Positions 16,198-25,596 of a stretch of 60,154 nucleotides of DNA are shown piece after piece. Below the pieces are notes generated by a model. That model worked only from the letters and a program-made list of their open reading frames with translations, made no database searches and was not told the DNA's origin. The translations under genes were made by a program, and so were the position numbers. Location of the stretch: contig SLQW01000094.1 of assembly GCA_007131295.1 (NCBI GenBank), positions 1 to 60,154 of the forward strand, read 5' to 3'. The stretch is from Pseudomonadales bacterium (GTDB lineage: Bacteria; Pseudomonadota; Gammaproteobacteria; Pseudomonadales; Azotimanducaceae). Positions within the stretch are counted from its first letter, which is position 1, and each line of letters opens with the position of its first letter.

Positions 16198-17891
16198 TGC
16201 TCCCAGGGTGGGTCAGGGATTATCGACGCGAATGGTTGGTAGGTGACCTGACGGCAGCGGCCGTGGTCACCATGCTGCTGGTGCCGCAGGGCCTCGCCTA
16301 CGCGACCCTTGCCGGACTGCCCGCTTATCTAGGCCTGTACGCCAGCATCCTGCCGGTCATCGCCTATGCAATGTTCGGTTCATCCATGGTCCTGGCGGTG
16401 GGGCCGGTAGCGGTTACTGCGCTGATGACCGCTTCGGCCTTGTCGCCGCTGGCTACGCCCGGAAGCCCCGAGTACGTGGCAGGCGCAGTAGTCCTGGCGC
16501 TGCTCTCGGGTGCCATGCTGTTCGCCTTCGGCCTCCTGCGTCTCGGCCAGCTCGCGCGGCTGCTGAGTCATCCCGTGATCAGCGGTTTCATCTCCGGCGC
16601 GGCGTTGCTCATTCTCATCGGCCAGCTGCGCCCCCTCCTCGGCATCGCTATCGACGGCGATACCGCAATCGCGTTGTTGTGGAACCTCGGGCGCAACCTT
16701 GGGCAGCTGCAGCCCTTGACGGCCGCAATCGGTGGCTCCGCACTTCTGGTACTGCTCCTGGCAAGGCGGCGCTTGCCCAAATTGCTGAACCGACTGGGCA
16801 TGGCTGAAGCAGGCGCCGTCCTCGTGAGTCGTCTCGTGCCCATGCTGGTCGTGCTCCTGGCAGCAGGCGGCATAGCCCTGGCTGGCATGGCGGAGCGCCT
16901 GTCGGTCGTCGGTGAGTTGCCAACTGGTTTGCCGCGACTCGTACTGCCTGAACTCTCGTGGCAACTCGTCGGCGCACTGTGGTTGCCTGCACTCGTCATC
17001 AGTCTCGTGACCTTCATCGAAAGCGTCGCCGTTGCCCAGGCGTTCGCCCGCCAGCAAGGCAGTCGCATCGATCCGGATGCTGAGTTGCGTGGCCTCGGCG
17101 CTGCCAACGTAGCCAGCGCGGTCTCAGGCGCGTTTCCGGTGACTGGAGGTTTCTCGCGGACGGTGGTGAATGCAGAAGCCGGTGCCCGCTCACCGCTTGC
17201 GGGTGTGCTCGCCGCACTGCTGATGGTGGTGGTCCTGCTGTTCGCGACCGGCCTGTTCCGCGCCTTGCCCAATACGGTGCTGGCCGCCGTAATCATGGCT
17301 GCGGTACTCAATCTCGTGGACATCAAGGGTCTGCTGCATGCCTGGCGCTTCGACCCGCTCGAGGGCATTGCCTTCGCAGGGACCGCACTCGGCGTGTTGC
17401 TGGCGGGTGTCGAAATGGGTGTCATTTTCGGTGTCGCGTTCTCACTCGCCCTGCTGGTGTGGCGGGCAAGCCATCCGCACCTGGCGGTCGTAGGCCGTGT
17501 CCCCGGCAGTGAGCACTTTCGCAACGTCCTGCGCCACCCGGAAGTCGAACGCGACCCGCAGCAGGTGATCGTCCGTGTCGACGAAAACCTGTTCTTCGGC
17601 AATGCCGAGGAAATCGAAGCCCGTCTAACGGCCATCGCCGACGAGCATGTCGAGGCACGCCATCTGGTTCTCGTGATGTCCTCGGTGAGCCATGTGGATG
17701 CCACAGCGGCGGACATGCTCGAGTATCTCAATGCCACGCTCGCGAAACGCGGCATACGGCTGCATCTGGCCGAAGTGAAGGGCCCGGTGATGGACCGTCT
17801 CGAGGCAGGCACCCTGCTCGGTCATCTGAGCGGCGAGGTATTTCTCTCCACGCACGAAGCGGTAGTAAGCCTCAGCTCGGCAGGCCGGTGA
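16194..17891 (+). CDS. SulP family anion permease with STAS domain
   Basis: A 565-residue transporter. The membrane part starts with the SLC26/SulP signature GDLTAAAVVTMLLVPQGLAYATLAGLPAYLGLYAS and includes FPVTGGFSRTVVNAEAGARSPLAG; the last ~120 residues form a STAS domain (VIVRVDENLFFGNAEEIEARL, LVMSSVSHVDATAADMLEYL). Such proteins carry sulfate, bicarbonate or other anions. Placement in a BigR-type operon favours export or import of sulfate or sulfite. Its last 20 bases overlap the convergent SDR gene. Confidence 0.92.
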   Translation: MMLPGWVRDYRREWLVGDLTAAAVVTMLLVPQGLAYATLAGLPAYLGLYASILPVIAYAMFGSSMVLAVGPVAVTALMTASALSPLATPGSPEYVAGAVVLALLSGAMLFAFGLLRLGQLARLLSHPVISGFISGAALLILIGQLRPLLGIAIDGDTAIALLWNLGRNLGQLQPLTAAIGGSALLVLLLARRRLPKLLNRLGMAEAGAVLVSRLVPMLVVLLAAGGIALAGMAERLSVVGELPTGLPRLVLPELSWQLVGALWLPALVISLVTFIESVAVAQAFARQQGSRIDPDAELRGLGAANVASAVSGAFPVTGGFSRTVVNAEAGARSPLAGVLAALLMVVVLLFATGLFRALPNTVLAAVIMAAVLNLVDIKGLLHAWRFDPLEGIAFAGTALGVLLAGVEMGVIFGVAFSLALLVWRASHPHLAVVGRVPGSEHFRNVLRHPEVERDPQQVIVRVDENLFFGNAEEIEARLTAIADEHVEARHLVLVMSSVSHVDATAADMLEYLNATLAKRGIRLHLAEVKGPVMDRLEAGTLLGHLSGEVFLSTHEAVVSLSSAGR

Positions 17892-18618
17892 TCATCCCGC
17901 CATCCACCACCATCTCGGTCCCGGTGACGTAGCGACTGTCGTCCGAAGCGAGAAACAGCGCCATGCCGCCGATGTCCGTCACTGGATCACCGATCGCGCC
18001 CATGGGGAGATAGCCCCGTATGTGCCGCTCCATGTCCGCCTCGCTGCCGCCCGCCCGCATCGCGGCCCGCAGCATCGGCGACTCGATGATCCCCGGATGG
18101 ATCGAGTTGCAACGAATGCCGTGCGGTGCGCCTTCCAACGCGACGGCCTTGGACAGCATTTTCACGCCGCCCTTGCTCGCGCAGTAGGCCGCGCCCCCGA
18201 GCTGTCCACGCAGGCCGGTGACCGAGGACAGGTTGATGATCGAACCCCCGCCGCTGCCTTTCATGCTGCGCACGCCATGCTTGCAGCCGAGAAATACGCC
18301 GACGAGATTGACGTCGAGAACCCGGCGGAAATCCTCGACCGACGCCTGGTCCACGGGCGCCGACGAAAAGACGCCGGCGTTGTTCACCAGAACGTGAAGG
18401 CTGCCGGACTCGGATACGATCCTCGCAATGCTCGCCTGCCAGGCGCCCTCGTCCCGCACGTCCATGTGCAGGAAGCGGACGCGCGTATCGGTCGGTTCAT
18501 CGAGATCCGCGACCCACACGCTCGCGCCCTCTTCGAGATAGCGCTCGACGATTCCCGCCCCGAGCCCGGATGCGCCGCCGGTGACCAGCGCCACCTTCCC
18601 TTCGAGGCGCGAACTCAT
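17872..18618 (-). CDS. SDR family oxidoreductase (3-hydroxysteroid/hydroxyacyl dehydrogenase-like)
   Basis: A 248-residue classical short-chain dehydrogenase: cofactor loop TGGASGLGAG, the D of VADLDEP pointing to NAD, NNAGVF, and the active site SSVTGLRGQLGGAAYCASKGG (Ser, Tyr, Lys). It oxidises or reduces a hydroxyl/carbonyl; the substrate is unknown. It is the third gene of an overlapping operon with MetY and an acyl-CoA ligase (four-base overlap with metY), so a CoA-linked or acyl substrate is plausible. Confidence 0.9.
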   Translation of the reverse strand: MSSRLEGKVALVTGGASGLGAGIVERYLEEGASVWVADLDEPTDTRVRFLHMDVRDEGAWQASIARIVSESGSLHVLVNNAGVFSSAPVDQASVEDFRRVLDVNLVGVFLGCKHGVRSMKGSGGGSIINLSSVTGLRGQLGGAAYCASKGGVKMLSKAVALEGAPHGIRCNSIHPGIIESPMLRAAMRAGGSEADMERHIRGYLPMGAIGDPVTDIGGMALFLASDDSRYVTGTEMVVDGGMITGLPS

Positions 18619-19889
18619 GCCGCCTTGTCCAGCGCCTGGTCGATATCCGCGATGATGTCGTCCACATGCTCGATGCCGACACAGATCCGGATCATTTCCG
18701 GACGCACGCCTACGGCCTGCTGTTCCGTTTCCGTAAGCTGCCGGTGCGTGGTGGAAGCCGGATGACAGGCCAGCGTCTTCGCATCGCCGATGTTGACCAG
18801 CCGCTTGATCAGTTCGAGCGCGTCATAGAACTTCACGCCAGCGTCGAACCCACCCTTGAGCCCGAACGTCAGCAGCGAAGACGGCCGGCCGTTTGTGTAG
18901 CGCTGCGCCAGCTCATGGTAGCGGTCTCCCGGGAGGCCGCCGTAGCTGACCCATGCCACCTTGGGATGCTGCTCGAGGTGGCGGGCGACCGCGAGCGCGT
19001 TGTCGCAGTGCCTCTCCATGCGCAGCGGCAGCGTCTCGATACCCTGCATCAGCAAAAATGCATTCATGGGCGAGAGCGCCGCACCGGTGTTGCGCAGCGC
19101 CACTGTCCGGACCCTGGCGACGTATGCGGCAGGCCCGAATGCTTCGGCGTAGACCACGCCGTGATACGCCGGCTCGGGGGTGGTGAACATGGGATAACGG
19201 GCCTTGTTCGCGACCCAGTCGAATTTACCGCTGTCGACGATGATGCCGCCGAGCGTGGTGCCGTGCCCGCCCATGTACTTGGTCAAGGAGTGCACCACGA
19301 CGTCCGCACCGTAGCTGATCGGCTTCAACAGGGCCGGCGTGGCCACCGTGTTGTCCACGATGACGATGACGCCGTGGCGATGTGCCATCGTCGCGATGGC
19401 TTCGAGATCGACGATGTTGCCTGCAGGATTGCCGATGCTTTCGCAGAACACCGCCTTCGTGCGCTCGTCGATCAGGGCCTCGAGACTTTCCGGACTATCG
19501 TCCGCCGCAAAGCGTACGTCGATACCGAGATCAGGCAGCATGTGAGCAAAAAGGGTATAGGTGCCGCCGTAGAGCTGCGGAACGGTAACGATGTTGTCGC
19601 CCTGCCGGGCGATATTGACGATCGCATAGTGAATAGCCGCACTGCCCGCAGATAGCGCCAAAGCAGCCACGCCACCTTCGAGCTGCGCGACGCGCTCCTC
19701 GAGCATGCCGTTCGTGGGGTTCATGATCCGGGAGTAAATGTTGCCGGGCACCGCAAGGTTGAACAGATCGGCGCCGTGCTGGGCGCTGTCGAACTCATAC
19801 GCCACGGTCTGATATATCGGGGTCGCCACCGACTTGGTGGTGGGATCCGTGGTGTATCCGGCGTGAACCGCCAGCGTCTCGTCACGCAT
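18615..19889 (-). CDS. metY: O-acetylhomoserine sulfhydrylase / aminocarboxypropyltransferase
   Basis: A 424-residue PLP enzyme of the Cys/Met-metabolism family. Seen: ETLAVHAGYTTDPTTKSVATPIYQT at the N-terminus, IYSRIMNPTNGMLEERVAQLEGG, and the PLP lysine in VVHSLTKYMGGHGTTLGG. The enzyme makes homocysteine from O-acetylhomoserine and sulfide in the cytosol. It sits unusually between an acyl-CoA ligase (eight-base overlap) and an SDR (four-base overlap). The sulfur-transport operon lies just beyond on the other strand, so a link with sulfide assimilation is possible. Confidence 0.92.
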   Translation of the reverse strand: MRDETLAVHAGYTTDPTTKSVATPIYQTVAYEFDSAQHGADLFNLAVPGNIYSRIMNPTNGMLEERVAQLEGGVAALALSAGSAAIHYAIVNIARQGDNIVTVPQLYGGTYTLFAHMLPDLGIDVRFAADDSPESLEALIDERTKAVFCESIGNPAGNIVDLEAIATMAHRHGVIVIVDNTVATPALLKPISYGADVVVHSLTKYMGGHGTTLGGIIVDSGKFDWVANKARYPMFTTPEPAYHGVVYAEAFGPAAYVARVRTVALRNTGAALSPMNAFLLMQGIETLPLRMERHCDNALAVARHLEQHPKVAWVSYGGLPGDRYHELAQRYTNGRPSSLLTFGLKGGFDAGVKFYDALELIKRLVNIGDAKTLACHPASTTHRQLTETEQQAVGVRPEMIRICVGIEHVDDIIADIDQALDKAA

Positions 19890-21408
19890 GCAAATGCTCC
19901 TTGCTGCTATCGAGTCTGATTACGCTCTCGGGCAGCGACGCATAGGCGTCGCGCAGCTGCCACTTGAGCACCTTGCCGCTCATGCTGCGCGGAAGCGGAT
20001 CCTGGCGCAGGAGCAGATAGCGCGGCATCTTGTAGTCCGCAAGGCGTCCACGGCAAGCGGCGAGTACAGAATCGCCGGTCAGCCTTGTCTTGCCGTCCGT
20101 GACAGCCACGACCATCGGTGTCTCGCCCCAGCGCTCATGGCTCACCCCGATCACGGCCAGTTCGGTGACACCATCGAGTCCCGTCAACAGACGCTCGATC
20201 TCGGCCGGGTAGACGTTCAGCCCACCCGAAATCAGCATGTCCTTGGCACGATCGACCACCTTGAGATAACCGTCCTCGTCGAGCACACCAAGATCGCCTG
20301 TGAATAGCCAGCCGTCCCGCAGCGCCTTCGCTGTCGCATCAGGATTGTTCCAGTAGCCTGCCATGAGCTGCGGTCCGCTGATGACGATCTCGCCGACCTC
20401 GCCCGGGTCGCAAGCCGTGCCATCTTCGCGCAACACACCACTGCCGCCATGCACCACGGGCAGGCCGGCGGAGCCAACTTTCGCCAGCGCATCGTGCCCC
20501 GGCAGAATGGTCGCAGCTGCGGACGCTTCCGTGAGGCTGTAGCCCTGCAGCATCGGCACGCCACGGTCCTGGATCGCCCGGATCAGCGACTCCGGCACTG
20601 CGGCACCCCCTGAGCAGGCAATACGCCAGGAACTCAGATCCGCATCCCGGAAGCGCGGATGCTGGATCAGGGTCTGATGAATCTGCGGTACGGCGAGCAG
20701 CGCTGTGACCCGCTCCCCTTCGAACAGATCAAACGTACGGTCCGCATCGAACGCAGGCTCCAGCACCAGCCGCGCGCCCGCCCAGGCGGTGAACAGAAAC
20801 ACCGCGAAGCCGCCCGTGAACGCCAGCGGAAACGGCAGGAGTACACGATCTTCCGCCGTGAGCGCGATGGCCTGGGCCCAGCCTTGGGAAGCGGCGTTCC
20901 AGGACCCATGGGTCAGCACAGCCCCCTTCGGATCACCCGTGGTGCCGGAGGTGTAGCAGATCGTCGCGGGGTGATCCGATTCGAGCGCCAGCGGCACCAC
21001 CGACCCCGTACCGGAGGCCATGGCATCCACTTCTCCGACATCGAGGATGGGCAGCCCTGCCTTCACTTCCGCAAGCGTTGGCCGCAGTCCTTCATCGGTG
21101 AGCAGCATCGCGCAACCCGCGTCCGCGACCACGAAAGCCGCCTCCGGTGGCGCATAGCGAACGTTCAGGGGGACGAGGATCGCACCGAGCTTCCAGCAGG
21201 CGACCGCAGCCTCAATGTATTCCGGACAGTTCCCGAGCAGCACACCGAAACGATCGCCCTCGCCCAGACCCTTCTCGGCGAGGGCAACGGCCAGGGCATC
21301 GGTTCTCCGGTCGAGCTGCCGCCAGTCGAGCGTACCCTCGCCGAACCGGACGGCAGCAGCTTCCGGCTGCCAGCGCGCCCAATGACGAAAAATGTCTGCA
21401 AGGTTCAC
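19882..21408 (-). CDS. AMP-dependent acyl-CoA synthetase
   Basis: A 508-residue class I adenylate-forming enzyme: CYTSGTTGDPKGAVLTHGSW, LQGYSLTEASAAAT, GWLFTGDLGVLDEDGYLKVVDRAKDMLISGGLNVYPAEIE, and MSGKVLKWQLR with the catalytic lysine. It ligates CoA to a carboxylic acid, likely a short- or medium-chain or aromatic acid; the substrate is not determined. First gene of an overlapping operon with metY and an SDR, and divergent from a TonB-dependent receptor across 201 bases. Confidence 0.91.
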   Translation of the reverse strand: MNLADIFRHWARWQPEAAAVRFGEGTLDWRQLDRRTDALAVALAEKGLGEGDRFGVLLGNCPEYIEAAVACWKLGAILVPLNVRYAPPEAAFVVADAGCAMLLTDEGLRPTLAEVKAGLPILDVGEVDAMASGTGSVVPLALESDHPATICYTSGTTGDPKGAVLTHGSWNAASQGWAQAIALTAEDRVLLPFPLAFTGGFAVFLFTAWAGARLVLEPAFDADRTFDLFEGERVTALLAVPQIHQTLIQHPRFRDADLSSWRIACSGGAAVPESLIRAIQDRGVPMLQGYSLTEASAAATILPGHDALAKVGSAGLPVVHGGSGVLREDGTACDPGEVGEIVISGPQLMAGYWNNPDATAKALRDGWLFTGDLGVLDEDGYLKVVDRAKDMLISGGLNVYPAEIERLLTGLDGVTELAVIGVSHERWGETPMVVAVTDGKTRLTGDSVLAACRGRLADYKMPRYLLLRQDPLPRSMSGKVLKWQLRDAYASLPESVIRLDSSKEHLHA

Positions 21409-21499
21409 GAATCAGCCCCCTCAATTCGCTCTTTTGATGCGCCAGTTTCCCAGCCTGCAGCTTTCACTTCCAGCGAGCGCAAAAGCATTCATGCGTGCA

Positions 21500-21528
21500 T
21501 TGACTTCGTCGCACGAAGCAACTACTTT
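21500..21528 (+). promoter_or_regulatory. Probable sigma-70 promoter of the first TonB-dependent receptor
   Basis: TTGACT at 21500-21505 and TACTTT at 21523-21528 are separated by 17 bases, about 80 bases before the receptor start. The spacer carries a small palindrome (CTTCGTCGCACGAAG) that could be an operator. Confidence 0.45.
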
Positions 21529-21609
21529 TTTCCGAGGCCTTCTAGATAAAGAAGCGAAAGCTCACGAAGAGCGGCAGGCCTCTCGCTCATATTTTGGGGA
21601 GTTACAAGC

Positions 21610-24075
21610 ATGACCGATCACACCATCGGCCGGGTGGGACGTGCCACTTTGGCTACCGCCCTGCTCGCCTCCGGATCCTGGGTTTACGCACAACCCGTAC
21701 GCACGATCGAGGAAATCGTCGTCACTGCCCGCCAGCAGGCCGAAACCCTGCAGGATGTTCCCGTGACGGTCGCCGCTCTCAGCGAGGAGGACCTCAGGCG
21801 CTACAGCATCACCCGCCTCGAAGACGCGTCCACTCTGGTGCCCAACTTCCAGATCTTCCAGACTGGCTCGGGCAATGGCTCCATCCTGCGTCTGCGCGGC
21901 ATCGGCTCCAGCGACATCAGCGCCGCGTTCGACCAGTCGGTCGCCATCAACGTCGATGGCGTTGTCGTCAACATTGGCCGCTTCATCCACAACTCCTATA
22001 TGGACATGGGCCAGATCGAGGTGCTGAAGGGTCCGCAGAGCCTCTACTTCGGTAAGTCGGCCACAGCAGGCGTGGTGTCGATTTCCACCAATGACCCAGG
22101 CCCCGAGTTCGAAGCCGAAGTCATGGTCGGCTACGAGCACGAATTCGATCAGCTGATGCTCGAAGGCATCCTCTCCGGGCCGATCACGGATACGCTCGGT
22201 GCTCGTCTCGCGGTGGGTTACAGCAAGGCGGACGAGCGCTGGGAAAACGTCCACCCCAATGCAACGAACCGCTTCCGCGGCGAGAAATCGCAGAACTACC
22301 GGCTGACGCTGCTGTGGGAGCCCGACCCGGACTTGAGCTTCCGCGCCAGCTACTCGTACTCCAAGTATGAGAACGACGGGCCCTGGGCAACGATGGAAGA
22401 CACCTGTCCGGAAGGAGCGGTGCAGCCCACCGCTTTCCCATCAGCGGCCGCGGCGCTGGTGGTCGTACCCAGCTTCAGCGATTGCCGCCTAAACGGCAGG
22501 ACCTCAATCGCTGATGTGAATCCCACACTCGCCACCGGCCTGCCCTACGGCGCCGACGACGGCATTCAGTTCCTGGATCAGGACACCCACTTTTTCTCGC
22601 TGCGGGGCGACTGGACCATCAACGAGAACTTTTCGCTGCGCTCGGTGACCGGGTACGTCGATCTCGACCATATCGATCTGGAGGCCTACGACGGCAGCGC
22701 CGGAGTCTTCGCCGGTCTGCACCGAAACACCTACGAGAGCATTTCGCAGGAGTTCAATCTGCGCAGCACCTTCGACGGTCCGTTCAACTTCATGATCGGC
22801 GGCTTCTATCAGGATGTGGAACAGCGCTTCGAGGCGTACCAGTACGCTTTCAATCTGGCGCTGACTCCGAACGTTCTGAACTTCGATCCGGAAACCCAGC
22901 CGGTATCCGAGGCGCTCGGCTTCGACCCGACTCCCGGCGCCACCTTCGGTCTCGATCCTGCGACCGGGCGCGGTTCCGACTACTGGCGCTTCCACTTCAC
23001 CGACACCAAGGTCTATTCGGGCTTCTTTGCCGGCTACTGGAGCATCACCGACGACCTCGAACTGACCGCGGGTGCACGCTATACGCGGGAGAAGAAGGAC
23101 GGCCGCATCGACCTGCCCTACTTCCATGCCGCAGCGTCGATCTTCGGCTTCGGCGGCTTCACAGAAGTCGAGGGACTCGAGTTCAAGGACAGCAACTGGT
23201 CGCCCGAAGTGGCATTGAACTACTACGTCACCCCGGAAGTCAGCGTTTTCCTCGCCTACAAGGAAGGCTTCAAATCCGGTGGCATCGACAACAGTGCGCT
23301 GCCCACCAACGTCCTGAACCCGAACGCTCCCGACTTCGAAGGCTTCGACTTTCTGATTTACGACTCGGAAGAGGCTGCGGGCTGGGAAGCGGGAACGAAG
23401 GCGCGGCTGCTCGACAACACCCTGCGGGTCAACGCCTCCGTCTTCACCTACGACTACAAGGATCTGCAGGTCCAGCTATTCGATTCCAATACGATTCAGT
23501 TCGAGACTTTCAACGCATCCAAACTGAACACTCGCGGCGCCGAGGCGGACTGGCTCTGGCTCACCAACATCGACGGCTTGGCCATCCGCGGCAACCTCGC
23601 CTACACGGACACGAAGTACAAGGACGACTTCATCAATGCCAGCGGACAGAATCTGCGTGGCCTGCGCCCCTCGGGCAGCGCCAAGTGGGCCGGCTCCCTG
23701 GGCTTCACGTTCGATCAGGGCCTGGGCAACACGGACTGGCGCTGGGAGCTGTCGTCGGATGTGCGTTACAACGACGGCTACGCTTGGACCGCCACTCTCG
23801 ACCCCTTCACCCAGAGCAGCTACTGGCTCATGGATGCGGCCGTCCGCTTGTACAGCGCCGATGATCGCTACCAGCTGTCTCTGGTGGGCCGCAACCTGAC
23901 TGACAAGATCTACGCCATGGGCGGTGGTGCCCGTCCAGGCGCCTGCCCGCAAGCGGATCCAACCAATCCCGATCCGGGCGCGCGCTGCACGTCCACCGGT
24001 CCGAACTCCCAGGACCAGGTGACCTACACGAACTTCGGGCGCTCGATCATGGCTCAGTTCCGGGTTCGCTTCTGA
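21610..24075 (+). CDS. TonB-dependent receptor
   Basis: An 821-residue outer-membrane receptor: signal peptide (RATLATALLASGSWVYAQP), a TonB box-like IEEIVVTARQQAETLQDVPVTV, a plug domain (LRLRGIGSSDISAAFDQSVA, IEVLKGPQSLYFGKSATAGV) and a 22-strand barrel ending in the aromatic terminal strand SIMAQFRVRF. It should import a substrate using the proton gradient via TonB. The barrel belongs to the type common in marine and steroid-degrading proteobacteria, but the ligand is unknown. It is paralogous to the receptor at 27556. Confidence 0.93.
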   Translation: MTDHTIGRVGRATLATALLASGSWVYAQPVRTIEEIVVTARQQAETLQDVPVTVAALSEEDLRRYSITRLEDASTLVPNFQIFQTGSGNGSILRLRGIGSSDISAAFDQSVAINVDGVVVNIGRFIHNSYMDMGQIEVLKGPQSLYFGKSATAGVVSISTNDPGPEFEAEVMVGYEHEFDQLMLEGILSGPITDTLGARLAVGYSKADERWENVHPNATNRFRGEKSQNYRLTLLWEPDPDLSFRASYSYSKYENDGPWATMEDTCPEGAVQPTAFPSAAAALVVVPSFSDCRLNGRTSIADVNPTLATGLPYGADDGIQFLDQDTHFFSLRGDWTINENFSLRSVTGYVDLDHIDLEAYDGSAGVFAGLHRNTYESISQEFNLRSTFDGPFNFMIGGFYQDVEQRFEAYQYAFNLALTPNVLNFDPETQPVSEALGFDPTPGATFGLDPATGRGSDYWRFHFTDTKVYSGFFAGYWSITDDLELTAGARYTREKKDGRIDLPYFHAAASIFGFGGFTEVEGLEFKDSNWSPEVALNYYVTPEVSVFLAYKEGFKSGGIDNSALPTNVLNPNAPDFEGFDFLIYDSEEAAGWEAGTKARLLDNTLRVNASVFTYDYKDLQVQLFDSNTIQFETFNASKLNTRGAEADWLWLTNIDGLAIRGNLAYTDTKYKDDFINASGQNLRGLRPSGSAKWAGSLGFTFDQGLGNTDWRWELSSDVRYNDGYAWTATLDPFTQSSYWLMDAAVRLYSADDRYQLSLVGRNLTDKIYAMGGGARPGACPQADPTNPDPGARCTSTGPNSQDQVTYTNFGRSIMAQFRVRF

Positions 24076-24085
24076 CCCTGCCTCA

Positions 24086-24105
24086 CGGCTGACGGCCGTC
24101 AGCCG
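24086..24105 (+). repeat. 20-bp perfect palindrome after the receptor gene
   Basis: CGGCTGACGGCCGTCAGCCG reads the same on both strands. It is the first of two stem-loops between the convergent receptor and LuxR genes and may help termination from either side. Confidence 0.5.
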
Positions 24106-24113
24106 GCTTCACG

Positions 24114-24139
24114 CTCCGCCGCCTCTCGAGGCGGCGGAG
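24114..24139 (+). terminator. Strong stem-loop between convergent receptor and LuxR genes
   Basis: A 12-bp perfect stem, CTCCGCCGCCTC / GAGGCGGCGGAG, with a two-base centre, followed by TGCTTT. It is well placed to end transcription of the receptor gene; the symmetry would also work for the opposite strand. Confidence 0.65.
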
Positions 24140-24255
24140 TGCTTTGCAGATCGCGAAAACAGTTTTTCTTTATCGATCTGGGTGCCGGAGCAGAGTCACG
24201 CAGCGCTGACTCCATGAGGCCTCATGGCGGTGAAACCGCAGACAGCGCAGGGCTA

Positions 24256-25032
24256 TCATTCCTCGTGAGGATGAATGAGGCCTTTGTGGACAGCGACTGC
24301 CACCGCCTGCGTCCGATTGCGGGCGCCGAGCTTGCCGATGGCGTTGTCGAGATGAAAGCGGGCCGTGGTGTGAGAGCGATTGATCCGCTCACCGATTTCC
24401 TTGTCCGTAAGCCCCAGCGCGGCCCAGGACAGACACTCGACTTCCCGCTCTGTCAGCAGCGGTGCAGGCACTGCTGAGTCAGCCTTGTCCATGCGCAACG
24501 CATAGATCAAATCCATCGCACAATAGCCGATGTTTCGCAGGGCATGCTGATGCTCACGCAGGATGGCTTCCGGACGGACGTCCGGGTTGCGGGCATACCA
24601 GGATACCGATCCGGTGCGGGCTCCGGGCAGATGTACGGGCACCGTGAGTCCGCCGTAGATTCCACGTTCCGGAGTTGCCGGCCAATCGACCTGGTGTGGA
24701 TGTGCCGCCGCGCGCACCGCCTCCGCAACGGTTGCAGCATCCCAGACGAAGGGCCTGGTGGTGACGCGACAGACTGCAGCGATCGGCGAAAACCGGTAGA
24801 GCTTCTGCTCACTCCATGCCTCTGGAGCTGCCGCCGGCCAGCCCAGGAGACTAGCGAACGCCATGCCGTCCTCGACGGTCAGCACGCGGTACTTGGAGTA
24901 GTCATCGATGACTGCAGGAGACTCCAGCCCGATGGCCTGCCCCACACACAACAGGCATTCAGCCAGAGTCTGAAGGTCCGGCGCCGAAGCCACCCCTGTC
25001 ACGAGAACGTCGAGTTCCTGCACAGCACTCAT
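24256..25032 (-). CDS. LuxR family regulator with autoinducer-binding-like domain (LuxR solo)
   Basis: A 258-residue regulator. The C-terminus is a clear LuxR helix-turn-helix (LTEREVECLSWAALGLTDKEIGERINRSHTTARFHLDNAIGKLGARNRTQAVAVA). The N-terminal ~170 residues fit an autoinducer-binding domain (YGGLTVPVHLPGARTGSVSWYA), although the acyl-homoserine-lactone residues cannot be assigned with certainty. No luxI gene is in the window. GGGAG precedes the ATG. It may respond to a plant, fatty-acid or AHL signal and control the neighbouring receptor or dehydratase genes. Confidence 0.87.
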   Translation of the reverse strand: MSAVQELDVLVTGVASAPDLQTLAECLLCVGQAIGLESPAVIDDYSKYRVLTVEDGMAFASLLGWPAAAPEAWSEQKLYRFSPIAAVCRVTTRPFVWDAATVAEAVRAAAHPHQVDWPATPERGIYGGLTVPVHLPGARTGSVSWYARNPDVRPEAILREHQHALRNIGYCAMDLIYALRMDKADSAVPAPLLTEREVECLSWAALGLTDKEIGERINRSHTTARFHLDNAIGKLGARNRTQAVAVAVHKGLIHPHEE

Positions 25033-25098
25033 CTCGTTTCTCCCGCTACCGCACCCTGCGCGCGTTGCAGTGCATCCGGCATGCGCGGAGGCGCCCCG

Positions 25099-25551
25099 TC
25101 AGCCGGCACGCCAGACTCGGCGATTCCTGCTGCCGAACATCTCGGAAAGTTCCACGCGTGTGGGGTGAATTCTTACCGGCATGAAGTTGGGATCATCCGG
25201 GCCGGTAGAGCCGAACTGAGTCAGGTCGTAGTCGATCACGTCCCAGGCCCGATGTTTGTCTTCGTCACCGCGGCAGAGTTCTGCACGTCCGCGAACCATG
25301 ATGTGTACGAAATCCGGCGGCGCCACCTGATACTGAATATCGACCATAGGATTGCTTGCGATCTGCGCGACCTTCGGACTCATCGGGGACGTTGCGAACC
25401 AGAGCGCCCTCCCATCCCAGGTGGGGTGGACCATACGCACTCGGGGACCATCATCCGCCACCGTGGCCAGCGCGCACCAGATGGCTTTCTGGCTGGCAGC
25501 ATGCACATCTTCGAAGAATCTATCTGTTGCCTCCGTGCTAACCGTGCTCAT
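25099..25551 (-). CDS. Pyridoxamine 5'-phosphate oxidase-like FMN split-barrel protein
   Basis: A 150-residue split-barrel protein: WCALATVADDGPRVRMVHPTWDGRALWFATSPMSPKVAQIASNPMVDIQYQV. The family binds FMN, F420 or heme and includes small reductases and detoxifying proteins. The start at 25551 has GGAGGGG upstream; an ATG 18 codons earlier lies before this site. Function not determined. It is divergent from the dehydratase pair. Confidence 0.82.
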   Translation of the reverse strand: MSTVSTEATDRFFEDVHAASQKAIWCALATVADDGPRVRMVHPTWDGRALWFATSPMSPKVAQIASNPMVDIQYQVAPPDFVHIMVRGRAELCRGDEDKHRAWDVIDYDLTQFGSTGPDDPNFMPVRIHPTRVELSEMFGSRNRRVWRAG

Positions 25552-25596
25552 CGCGCCCCTCCGTAAGAAAATTGTTGCTTGCCTATAAATTTTCCT

